Source of the DNA: Limnoperna fortunei | Taxonomy: Eukaryota > Mollusca > Bivalvia > Mytilida > Modiolidae | Assembly: GCA_944474755.1 (NCBI GenBank) | Contig: OX104112.1 | Coordinates: forward strand, 16,518,273 to 16,582,272 | DNA: 64,000 bases | Reading direction: 5' to 3' | In this document: one piece after another, positions 47,940-59,899 of the stretch | Layout: each line of letters opens with the position of its first letter | Numbering within the stretch: the stretch's first letter is position 1 | The notes under the pieces: generated by a model | Database searches by the model: none | What the model was told of the DNA's origin: nothing | The model's input: only the letters and a program-made list of their open reading frames with translations | Position numbers and translations under genes: made by a program

Positions 47940-50653
47940 ATGCGGTCGTGTTTTGTCTTACAGTTTTTGTGGGTGATTTACAAGGCTGTTGAATTTTATC
48001 TTACAGGTTTTGTGGGTGGTTTACAATTCTGTTGGGTTTTGTCTTACAGGTTTTGTGGGTGGTTTACAAGGCTGTTGAATTTTATCTTACAGGTTTTGTG
48101 GGTGGTTTACAATTCTGTTGGGTTTTGTCTTACAGGTTTTGTGTGTGGTTTACAATGCTGTTGGATTTTGTCTTTCAGGTTTTGTGTGTGGTTTACAATT
48201 CTGTTGGGTTTTGTCTTACAGGTTTTGTGGGTGGTTTACAAGGCTGTTGAATTTTATCTTACAGGTTTTGTGGGTGGTTTACAATTCTGTTGGGTTTTGT
48301 CTTACAGGTTTTGTGGGTGGTTTACAATGCTGTCGGGTTTTGTCTTACAGGTTTTGTGGGTGGTTTACAATTCTGTTGGGTTTTGTCTTACAGGTTTTGT
48401 GGGTGGTTTACCATGCTGTTGGGTTTTGTCTTACAGGTTTTGTGGTTGGTTTACAATTCTGTTGGGTTTTGTCTTACAGGTTTTGTGGGTGGTTTACAAT
48501 GCTTTTGGGTTTTGACTTACAGGTTTTGTAGGTGGTTTACAATGCTGTTCGGTTTTGTCTTACAGGTTTTGTGGGTGGTTTACAATGCTGTTGGGTTTTG
48601 TCTTTCATGTTCTATGGGTGGTTTACAATGCTGATGGGGTTCGTCTTGCAGGTTTTGTGGGTGGTTAACAATGCTGTTGGGTTTTGTCTTACAGGTTCTG
48701 TGGATGGTTTACAATGCTGTTGGGTTTTGTCTTACAGGTTTTGTGGGTGGTTTACAATACTGTTAGGTCTTGTCTTACAGGTTTTGTGTGTGGTTTACCA
48801 TGCTGTTGCATTTTGTCTTACAGGTTTTGTGGGTGGTTTACAATGCTGTTGGGTTTTGTCTTACAGGTTTTGTGGGTGGTTTACAATGCTGTTGGGTTTT
48901 GTCTTACAGGTTTTGTGGGTGGTTTACAATACTGTTGGATTTTGTCTTACAGGTTTTGTGGGTGGTTTACAATGCTGTTGGGTTTTGTCTTGCAGATTCT
49001 ATGGATGGTTTACAATGTTGTTGGGTTTTGTCTTACAGGATTTGTTGGTGGTTTACAATGCTGTTGGGGTTTGTGTGACATGTTTTGTGGGTAGTTTACA
49101 ATGCTGTTGGGTTTGTCGTAAAGGTTTTGTGGGTAGTTTACAATAATGTTGGGTTTTGTCTTAAACAGGTTTTGAGTGTGATTTACCATGCTGTTGGGAT
49201 CTGTCTTATGTTTTGTGGGTGGTTTACAATGCTGTTGGGTTTTGTCTTACACGTTTTGTGGGTGGTTTACAATGCTGTTGGGATCTGTCTTACAGGTTTT
49301 GTGGGTGGTTTACAATGCTATTGGGTTTTGTCTTAAACAGGTTTTGTGTGTGGTTTACCATGCTGTTGGGATCTGTCTTACAGGTTTTGTGGGTGGTTTA
49401 CAATGATGTTGGGATCTATCTTATAGGTTTTGTGGGTGGTTTACAATGCTGTTGGGTTTTGTGTTACAGGTTTTGTGGGTGGTTTACAATGCTGTTGGGT
49501 TTTGTCTTTCATGTTCTATCGGTGGTTTACAATGCTGTTGGGTTTGTCTTAAAAGTTTGGTGGGTACTATACAATGCTGTTGGGTTTGTCTTAAAGGTTT
49601 TTTGGGTAGTTTATAATGATGTTGGGTTTTGTCTTAAACAGGTTTTGTGTGTGGCTTACCATGCTGTTGGGTTTTGTCTTACAGGTTTTGTGGTCGGTTT
49701 ACAATGCTGTTTTGTTTTGCCTTACATGTTTTGTGGTTGGTTTACAATGCTGTTGGGTTTTGTCTCACAGGTTTTATGTGTGGTTTACCATGATGTTGGG
49801 TTTTCTCTTACAGTTTTTTTGGGTTGTTACAATGCTGTTGGGTTTTGTCTTACAGGTTTTGTGGGTGGTTTACAATACTGTTGGGTTTTGTCTTACAGGT
49901 TTTGTTGGTGGTTTACAATGATTTTTTGTTTTGTCTTAAAGGTTTTGTGGGTAGTTTATAATGATGTTGTGTGTTTGTCTTACAGGTTTTGTGGGTGGTT
50001 TACAATGCTGTTGGGTTTTGTCTTACAGGTTTTGTGGGTGGTTTACAATACTGTTGGGTTTGTCTTAAAATTTGGTGGGTAGTTTACAATGCTGTTGGTT
50101 GTCTTAAAGGTTTTGTGGGTAGTTTATAATGATGTTGGGTTTTGTCTTAAACAGGTTTTGTGTGTGGTTTACCATGCTGTTGGGTTTTGTCTTACATGTT
50201 TTGTGGGTTGTTTACAATGCTGTTGGGTTTTGTCTCACAGGTTTTATGTGTGGTTTACCATGATGTTGGGTTTTGTCTTACAGTTTTTGTGGGTGGTTAC
50301 AATGCTGTTGGGTTTTGTCTTACATGTTTTGTGGGTGGTTTACAATGCTGTTGGATTTTGTCTTACAGGTTTTGTGGGTGGTTTAGAATACTGTTGGTTT
50401 TTGTCTTACATGTTTTGCAGGTGGTTTACAATTATGCTTGGGTTTTGTCTTAGAGGTTTTGAGGGGGGGTGGGGGGTTACAATGCTGTTGTGTTTTATCT
50501 TACAGGTTTTGTGGATGGTTAACGATGCTTTTTTGTCTTTTCTTACAGGTTTTGTGGGTGGAATTCAATGCTGTTGTGGTTTGTCTTGCAGGTTCTCTGG
50601 GTGGTTAACAATGCTGATGGGGTTTGTTTGACATGTTTTGTGGGTAGTTTACT
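47940..50653 (+). repeat. Higher-order unit, period 2,714 bp
   Basis: Bounded by the rare monomer 'ctatgcggtcgtgttttgtc' at 47940 and 50654. It includes block A copy 3 (about 48988-50150) and, near its right end, the G-rich variant at 50463. Confidence 0.8.
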
Positions 50654-52117
50654 ATGCGGTCGTGTTTTGTCTTACAGTTTTTGTGGGTGATTTACAAGGC
50701 TGTTGAATTTTATCTTACAGGTTTTGTGGGTGGTTTACAATTCTGTTTGGTTTTGTCTTACAGGTTTTGTGGGTTGTTTACAAAGCTGTTGAATTTTATC
50801 TTACAGGTTTTGTGGGTTGTTTACAATTCTGTTGGGTTTTGTCTTACAGGTTTTGTGGGTGGTTTACAAGGCTGTTGAATTTTATCTTACAGGTTTTGTG
50901 GGTGGTTTACAATTCTGTTGGGTTTTGTCTTACAGGTTTTGTGGGTGGTTTACAATGCTGTTGGGTTTTGTCTTACAGGTTTTGAGGGTGGTTTACAATA
51001 CTGTTTGGTTTTGTCTTACAGGTTTTGTGGGTGGTTTACAATACTGTTGGGTTTTGTCTTAGAGGTTTTGTGGGTGGTCTACAATACTGTTGGGTTTTGA
51101 TTTACAGGTTTTGTGTGTGGTTTACAATGCTGTTGGATTTTGTCTTTCAGGTTTTGTGTGTGGTTTACCATGCTGTTGGGTTTTGTCTTACAGGTTTTGT
51201 GGGTGGTTTACAATGCTGTTGGATTTTGTCTTACAGGTTTTTTTGGGTGGTTTACCATGCTGTTGGGTTTTGTCTTACAGGTTTTGTAGGTGGTTTAGCA
51301 TGCTGTTGGGTTTTGTCTTACTGGTTTTGTGTGTGGTTTACAATGCTGTTGGATTTTGTCTTACAGGTTTTGTGTGTGGTTTACCATGCTGTCGGGTTTT
51401 GTCTTACAGGTTTTGTGGGTGGTTTACCATGCTGTCGGGTTTTGTTTTACAGGTTTTGTGGGTGGTTTACCATGCTGTTAGGTTTTGTATTACAGGTTTT
51501 GTGTGTGGTTTACAATGCTGTTGGGTTTTGTCTTACAGGTTTTGTGGGTGGTTTACAATGCTGTTGGGTTTTGTCTTACAGGTTTTGTGGGTGGTTTACA
51601 ATGCTGTTGGGTTTTGTCTTACAGGTTTTGTGTGTGGTTTACAATGCTGTTGGGTTTTGTCTTACAGGTTTTGTGGGTGGTTTACCATGCTGTCGGGTTT
51701 TGTTTTACAGGTTTTGTGGGTGGTTTACAATGCTGTTGGGTTTTGTCTTAAAGGTTTTGTGGCTGGTTTACAATGCTGTTGGATTTGGTCTTACAGGTTT
51801 TGTGTGTGGTTTACCATGCTGTCGGGTTTTGTTTTACAGGTTTTGTGGGTGGTTTACAATACTGTTGGGTTTTGTCTTACAGGTTTTGTGGGTGGTTTAC
51901 AATACTGTTGGGTTTTTTTCTTACATGTTTTGCAGGTGGTTTACAATTATGTTTGTGTTTTATCTTACAGGTTTTGTGGATGGTTAACGATGCTTTTTTG
52001 TCTTTTCTTACAGGTTTTGTGGGTGGAATTCAATGCTGTTGTGGTTTGCTTGCAGGTTCTCTGGGTGGTTAACAATGCTGATGGGGTTTGTTTGACATGT
52101 TTTGTGGGTAGTTTACT
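50654..52117 (+). repeat. Higher-order unit, short form (1,464 bp)
   Basis: Bounded by the same 'tatgcggtcgtg' monomer at 50654 and 52118. From here on the array consists of more uniform monomers. Confidence 0.8.
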
Positions 52118-54223
52118 ATGCGGTCGTGTTTTGTCTTACAGTTTTTGTGGGTGATTTACAAGGCTGTTGAATTTTATCTTGCAGGTTTTGTGGGTGGTTT
52201 ACAATTCTGTTGGGTTTTGTCTTACAGGTTTTGTGGGTGGTTTACAATGCTGTTGGGTTTTGTCTTACAGGTTTTGTGGGTGGTTTACAATACTGTTTGG
52301 TTTTGTCTTACATGTTTTGTGGGTGGTTTACAATACTGTTGGGTTTTGTCTTAGAGGTTTTGTGGGTGGTCTACAATACTGTTGGGTTTTGTTTTACAGG
52401 TTTTGTGTGTGGTTTACAATGCTGTTGGATTTTGTCTTACAGGTTTTGTGTGTGGTTTACCATGCTGTTGGGTTTTGTCTTACAGGTTTTGTGGGTGGTT
52501 TACCATGCTGTTGGGTTTTGTCTCACAGGTTTTGTGGGTGGTTTAGCATGCTGTTGGATTTTGTCTTACAGGTTTTGTGTGTGGTTTACAATGCTGTTGG
52601 ATTTTGTCTTACAGGTTTTGTGTGTGGTTTACCATGCTGTCGGGTTTTGTTTTACAGGTTTTGTGTATGTTTACAATGCTGTTGGGTTTTGTCTTACAGG
52701 TTTTGTGGGTGGTTTACAATGCTGTTGGATTTTGTCTTACATGTTTTGTGTGTGGTTTACAATGCTGTTGGCTTTTGTCTTACAGGTTTTGTGGGTGGTT
52801 TACCATGCTGTTGGGTTTTGTCTTAAAGGTTTTGTGGGTGGTTTACAATACTGTTGGATTTTGTCTTACAGGTTTTGTGTGTGGTTTACAATGCTGTTGG
52901 GTTTTGTCTTACAGGTTTTGTGTGTGGTTTACCATGCTGTCGGGTTTTGTTTTACAAGTTTTTTGGGTGGTTTACAATGCTGTTGGGTTTTGTCTTACAG
53001 GTTTTGTGGGTGGTTTACAATGCTGTTGGATTTTGTCTTACAGGTTTTGTGGGTTTTTTACAATGCTGTTGGATTTTGTCTTACAGGTTTTGTATGTGGT
53101 TTACAATGCTGTTGGGTTTTGTCTTACAGGTTTTGTGGTGGTTTACAATGCCGTAGGGTTTTGTATTACAGGTTTTGTGGGTGGTTTACCATGCTGTTAG
53201 GTTTTGTCTTACAGGTTTTGTGGGTGGTTTAGCATGCTGTTGGATTTTGTCTTACAGGTTTTGTGTGTGGTTTACAATGCTGTTGGATTTTGTCTTACAG
53301 GTTTTGTGGGTGGTTTAGCATGCTGTTGGGTTTTGTCTTACAGGTTTTGTGGGTGGTTTAGCATGCTGTTGGGTTTTGTCTTACAGGTTTTGTGTGTGGT
53401 TTACAATGCTGTTGGATTTTGTCTTACAGGTTTTGTGGGTGGTTTACCATGCTGTCGGGTTTTGTTTTACAGGTTTTGTGGGTGGTTTACAATGCTGTTG
53501 GGTTTTGTCTTACAGGTTTTGTGTGTGGTTTACAATGCTGTTGGGTTTTGTCTTACAGGTTTTGTGGGTGGTTTACAATGCTGTTGGGTTTTGTCTTACA
53601 GGTTTTGTGGGTGGTTTACCATGCTGTCGGGTTTTGTTTTACAGGTTTTGTGGGTGGTTTACAATGCTGCTGGGTTTTGTCTTACAGGTTTTGTGGGTGG
53701 TTTACAATGCTGTTGGGTTTTGTCTTACAGGTTTTGTGTGTGGTTTACAATGCTGTTGGGTTTTGTCTTACAGGTTTTGTGGGTGGTTTACCATGCTGTC
53801 GGGTTTTGTTTTACAGGTTTTGTGGGTGGTTTACAATGCTGTTGGGTTTTGTCTTAAAGGTTTTGTGGCTGGTTTACAATGCTGTTGGATTTTGTCTTAC
53901 AGGTTTTGTGTGTGGTTTACCATGCTGTCGGGTTTTGTTTTACAGGTTTTGTGGGTGGTTTACAATACTGTTGGGTTTTGTCTTACAGGTTTTGTGGGTG
54001 GTTTACAATACTGTTGGGTTTTTTTCTTACATGTTTTGCAGGTGGTTTACAATTATGTTTGTGTTTTATCTTACAGGTTTTGTGCATGGTTAACGATGCT
54101 TTTTTGTCTTTTCTTACAGGTTTTGTGGGTGGAATTCAATGCTGTTGTGGTTTGCTTGCAGGTTCTCTGGGTGGTTAACAATGCTGATGGGGTTTGTTTG
54201 ACATGTTTTGTGGGTAGTTTACT
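52118..54223 (+). repeat. Higher-order unit, 2,106 bp (49 monomers)
   Basis: Anchor monomer at 52118 and 54224. The unit also contains the 'ggaattcaatgctgttgtggtttgc' and 'gggtgatttacaaggctgttgaatttt' monomers at fixed offsets from the anchor. Confidence 0.85.
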
Positions 54224-57062
54224 ATGCGGTCGTGTTTTGTCTTACAGTTTTTGTGGGTGATTTACAAGGCTGTTGAATTTTATCTTGCAGGTTTTGTGGG
54301 TGGTTTACAATTCTGTTGGGTTTTGTCTTACAGGTTTTGTGGGTGGTTTACAATGCTGTTGGGTTTTGTCTTACAGGTTTTGTGGGTGGTTTACAATACT
54401 GTTTGGTTTTGTCTTACATGTTTTGTGGGTGGTTTACAATACTGTTGGGTTTTGTCTTAGAGGTTTTGTGGGTGGTCTACAATACTGTTGGGTTTTGTTT
54501 TACAGGTTTTGTGTGTGGTTTACAATGCTGTTGGATTTTGTCTTACAGGTTTTGTGTGTGGTTTACCATGCTGTTGGGTTTTGTCTTACAGGTTTTGTGG
54601 GTGGTTTACCATGCTGTTGGGTTTTGTCTTACAGGTTTTGTGGGTGGTTTAGCATGCTGTTGGATTTTGTCTTACAGGTTTTGTGTGTGGTTTACAATGC
54701 TGTTGGATTTTGTCTTACAGGTTTTGTGTGTGGTTTACCATGCTGTCGGGTTTTGTTTTACAGGTTTTGTGGGTTGTTTACAATGCTGTTGGGTTTTGTC
54801 TTACAGGTTTTGTGGGTGGTTTACAATGCTGTTGGATTTTGTCTTACATGTTTTGTGTGTGGTTTACAATGCTGTTGGCTTTTGTCTTACAGGTTTTGTG
54901 GGTGGTTTACCATGCTGTTGGGTTTTGTCTTACAGGTTTTGTGGGTGGTTTACAATGCTGTTGGATTTTGTCTTACAGGTTTTGTGTGTGGTTTACAATG
55001 CTGTTGGGTTTTGTCTTACAGGTTTTGTGTGTGGTTTAACATGCTGTCGGGTTTTGTTTTACAAGTTTTTTGGGTGGTTTACAATGCTGTTGGGTTTTGT
55101 CTTACAGGTTTTGTGGGTGGTTTACAATGCTGTTGGATTTTGTCTTACAGGTTTTGTGGGTTTTTTACAATGCTGTTGGATTTTGTCTTACAGGTTTTGT
55201 GTGTGGTTTACAATGCTGTTGGGTTTTGTCTTACAGGTTTTGTGGTGGTTTACAATGCCGTAGGGTTTTGTATTACAGGTTTTGTGGATGGTTTACCATG
55301 CTGTTAGGTTTTGTCTTACAGGTTTTGTGGGTGGTTTAGCATGCTGTTGGATTTTGTCTTACAGGTTTTGTGTGTGGTTTACAATGCTGTTGGATTTTGT
55401 CTTACAGGTTTTGTGGGTGGTTTAGCATGCTGTTGGGTTTTGTCTTACAGGTTTTGTGGGTGGTTTAGCATGCTGTTGGGTTTTGTCTTACAGGTTTTGT
55501 GTGTGGTTTACAATGCTGTTGGATTTTGTCTTACAGGTTTTGTGGGTGGTTTACCATGCTGTCGGGTTTTGTTTTACAGGTTTTGTGGGTGGTTTACAAT
55601 GCTGTTGGGTTTTGTCTTACAGGTTTTGTGTGTGGTTTACAATGCTGTTGGATTTTGTCTTACAGGTTTTGTGTGTGGTTTACAATGCTGTTGGGTTTTG
55701 TCTTACAGGTTTTGTGGGTGGTTTACCATGCTGTCGGGTTTTGTTTTACAGGTTTTGTGGGTGGTTTACAATGCTGTTGGGTTTTGTCTTACAGGTTTTG
55801 TGGGTGGTTTACCATGCTGTTGGCTTTTGTCTTACAGGTTTTGTGTGTGGTTTACAATGCTGTTGGGTTTTGTCTTACAGGTTTTGTGGGTGGTTTACCA
55901 TGCTGTTGGGTTTTGTCTTTACAGGTTTTGTGGGTGGTTTAGCATCCTGTTGGATTTTGTCTTACAGGTTTTGTGTGTGGTTTACAATGCTGTTGGATTT
56001 TGTCTTACAGGTTTTGTGGGTGATTTACCATGCTGTTGGGTTTTGTCTTACAGGTTTTGTGGGTGGTTTACAATACTGTTGGGTTTTTTCTTAGAGGTTT
56101 TGTGGGTGGTCTACAATACTGTTGGGTTTTGTTTTACAGGTTTTGTGTGTGGTTTACAATGCTGTTGGATTTTGTCTTACAGGTTTTTTTGGGTGGTTTA
56201 CCATGCTGTTGGGTTTTGTCTTACAGGTTTTGTAGGTGGCTTAGCATGCTGTTGGGTTTTGTCTTACTGGTTTTGTGTGTGGTTTACAATGCTGTTGGAT
56301 TTTGTCTTACAGGTTTTGTGTGTGGTTTACCATGCTGTCGGGTTTTGTCTTACAGGTTTTGTGGGTGGTTTACCATGCTGTCGGGTTTTGTTTTACAGGT
56401 TTTGTGGGTGGTTTACCATGCTGTTAGGTTTTGTATTACAGGTTTTGTGTGTGGTTTACAATGCTGTTGGGTTTTGTCTTACAGGTTTTGTGGGTGGTTT
56501 ACAATGCTGTTGGGTTTTGTCTTACAGGTTTTGTGGGTGGTTTACAATGCTGTTGGATTTTGTCTTACAGGTTTTGTGTGTGGTTTACAATGCTGTTGGG
56601 TTTTGTCTTACAGGTTTTGTGGGTGGTTTACCATGCTGTCGGGTTTTGTTTTACAGGTTTTGTGGGTGGTTTACAATGCTGTTGGGTTTTGTCTTAAAGG
56701 TTTTGTGGCTGGTTTACAATGCTGTTGGATTTTGTCTTACAGGTTTTGTGTGTGGTTTACCATGCTGTCGGGTTTTGTTTTACAGGTTTTGTGGGTGGTT
56801 TACAATACTGTTGGGTTTTGTCTTACAGGTTTTGTGGGTGGTTTACAATACTGTTGGGTTTTTTTCTTACATGTTTTGCAGGTGGTTTACAATTATGTTT
56901 GTGTTTTATCTTACAGGTTTTGTGGATGGTTAACGATGCTTTTTTGTCTTTTCTTACAGGTTTTGTGGGTGGAATTCAATGCTGTTGTGGTTTGCTTGCA
57001 GGTTCTCTGGGTGGTTAAAAAGGCTGATGGGTTTGTTTGACATGTTTTGTGGGTAGTTTACT
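54224..57062 (+). repeat. Higher-order unit, 2,839 bp (66 monomers)
   Basis: Anchor monomer at 54224 and 57063. Almost identical in monomer order to the next unit. It contains the longest open stretch (55311-56933). Confidence 0.87.
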
Positions 57063-59899
57063 ATGCGGTCGTGTTTTGTCTTACAGTTTTTGTGGGTGAT
57101 TTACAAGGCTGTTGAATTTTATCTTGCAGGTTTTGTGGGTGGTTTACAATTCTGTTGGGTTTTGTCTTACAGGTTTTGTGGGTGGTTTACAATGCTGTTG
57201 GGTTTTGTCTTACAGGTTTTGTGGGTGGTTTACAATACTGTTTGGTTTTGTCTTACATGTTTTGTGGGTGGTTTACAATACTGTTGGGTTTTGTCTTAGA
57301 GGTTTTGTGGGTGGTCTACAATACTGTTGGGTTTTGTTTTACAGGTTTTGTGTGTGGTTTACAATGCTGTTGGATTTTGTCTTACAGGTTTTGTGTGTGG
57401 TTTACCATGCTGTTGGGTTTTGTCTTACAGGTTTTGTGGGTGGTTTACCATGCTGTTGGGTTTTGTCTTACAGGTTTTGTGGGTGGTTTACCATGCTGTT
57501 GGGTTTTGTCTTACAGGTTTTGTGTGTGGTTTACAATGCTGTTGGATTTTGTCTTACAGGTTTTGTGTGTGGTTTACCATGCTGTCGGGTTTTGTTTTAC
57601 AGGTTTTGTGGGTTGTTTACAATGCTGTTGGGTTTTGTCTTACAGGTTTTGTGGGTGGTTTACAATGCTGTTGGATTTTGTCTTACATGTTTTGTGTGTG
57701 GTTTACAATGCTGTTGGCTTTTGTCTTACAGGTTTTGTGGGTGGTTTGCCATGCTGTTGGGTTTTGTCTTACAGGTTTTGTGGGTGGTTTACAATGCTGT
57801 TGGATTTTGTCTTACAGGTTTTGTGTGTGGTTTACAATGCTGTTGGGTTTTGTCTTACAGGTTTTGTGTGTGGTTTAACATGCTGTCCGGTTTTGTTTTA
57901 CAAGTTTTTTGGGTGGTTTACAATGCTGTTGGGTTTTGTCTTACAGGTTTTGTGGGTGGTTTACAATGCTGTTGGATTTTGTCTTACAGGTTTTGTGGGT
58001 TTTTTACAATGCTGTTGGATTTTGTCTTACAGGTTTTGTGTGTGGTTTACAATGCTGTTGGGTTTTGTCTTACAGGTTTTGTGGTGGTTTACAATGCCGT
58101 AGGGTTTTGTATTACAGGTTTTGTGGGTGGTTTACCATGCTGTTAGGTTTTGTCTTACAGGTTTTGTGGGTGGTTTAGCATGCTGTTGGATTTTGTCTTA
58201 CAGGTTTTGTGTGTGGTTTACAATGCTGTTGGATTTTGTCTTACAGGTTTTGTGGGTGGTTTAGCATGCTGTTGGGTTTTGTCTTACAGGTTTTGTGGGT
58301 GGTTTAGCATGCTGTTGGGTTTTGTCTTACAGGTTTTGTGTGTGGTTTACAATGCTGTTGGATTTTGTCTTACAGGTTTTGTGGGTGGTTTACCATGCTG
58401 TCGGGTTTTGTTTTACAGGTTTTGTGGGTGGTTTACAATGCTGTTGGGTTTTGTCTTACAGGTTTTGTGTGTGGTTTACAATGCTGTTGGATTTTGTCTT
58501 ACAGGTTTTGTGTGTGGTTTACAATGCTGTTGGGTTTTGTCTTACAGGTTTTGTGGGTGGTTTACCATGCTGTCGGGTTTTGTTTTACAGGTTTTGTGGG
58601 TGGTTTACAATGCTGCTGGGTTTTGTCTTACAGGTTTTGTGGGTGGTTTACAATGCTGTTGGATTTTGTCTTACAGGTTTTGTGTGTGGTTTACAATGCT
58701 GTTGGGTTTTGTCTTACAGGTTTTGTGGGTTTTTTACAATGCTGTTGGATTTTGTCTTACAGGTTTTGTGTGTGGTTTACAATGCTGTTGGGTTTTGTCT
58801 TACAGGTTTTGTGGTGGTTTACAATGCCGTAGGGTTTTGTATTACAGGTTTTGTGGGTGGTTTACCATGCTGTTAGGTTTTGTCTTACAGGTTTTGTGGG
58901 TGGTTTAGCATGCTGTTGGATTTTGTCTTACAGGTTTTGTGTGTGGTTTACAATGCTGTTGGATTTTGTCTTACAGGTTTTGTGGGTGGTTTAGCATGCT
59001 GTTGGGTTTTGTCTTACAGGTTTTGTGGGTGGTTTAGCATGCTGTTGGGTTTTGTCTTACAGGTTTTGTGTGTGGTTTACAATGCTGTTGGATTTTGTCT
59101 TACAGGTTTTGTGGGTGGTTTACCATGCTGTCGGGTTTTGTTTTACAGGTTTTGTGGGTGGTTTACAATGCTGTTGGGTTTTGTCTTACAGGTTTTGTGT
59201 GTGGTTTACAATGCTGTTGGATTTTGTCTTACAGGTTTTGTGTGTGGTTTACAATGCTGTTGGGTTTTGTCTTACAGGTTTTGTGGGTGGTTTACCATGC
59301 TGTCGGGTTTTGTTTTACAGGTTTTGTGGGTGGTTTACAATGCTGCTGGGTTTTGTCTTACATGTTTTGTGGGTGGTTTACAATGCTGTTGGGTTTTGTC
59401 TTACAGGTTTTGTGTGTGGTTTACAATGCTGTTGGGTTTTGTCTTACAGGTTTTGTGGGTGGTTTACCATGCTGTCGGGTTTTGTTTTACAGGTTTTGTG
59501 GGTGGTTTACAATGCTGTTGGGTTTTGTCTTAAAGGTTTTGTGGCTGGTTTACAATGCTGTTGGATTTTGTCTTACAGGTTTTGTGTGTGGTTTACCATG
59601 CTGTCGGGTTTTGTTTTACAGGTTTTGTGGGTGGTTTACAATACTGTTGGGTTTTGTCTTACAGGTTTTGTGGGTGGTTTACAATACTGTTGGGTTTTTT
59701 TCTTACATGTTTTGCAGGTGGTTTACAATTATGTTTGTGTTTTATCTTACAGGTTTTGTGGATGGTTAACGATGCTTTTTTGTCTTTTCTTACAGGTTTT
59801 GTGGGTGGAATTCAATGCTGTTGTGGTTTGCTTGCAGGTTCTCTGGGTGGTTAACAATGCTGAAGGGGTTTGTTTGACATGTTTTGTGGGTAGTTTACT
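57063..59899 (+). repeat. Higher-order unit, 2,837 bp (66 monomers)
   Basis: Anchor at 57063 and 59900. It differs from its neighbours by scattered substitutions and by which monomer sub-blocks are present, for example a repeated 'gggttttttacaatgctg' segment near 58728. Confidence 0.87.
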
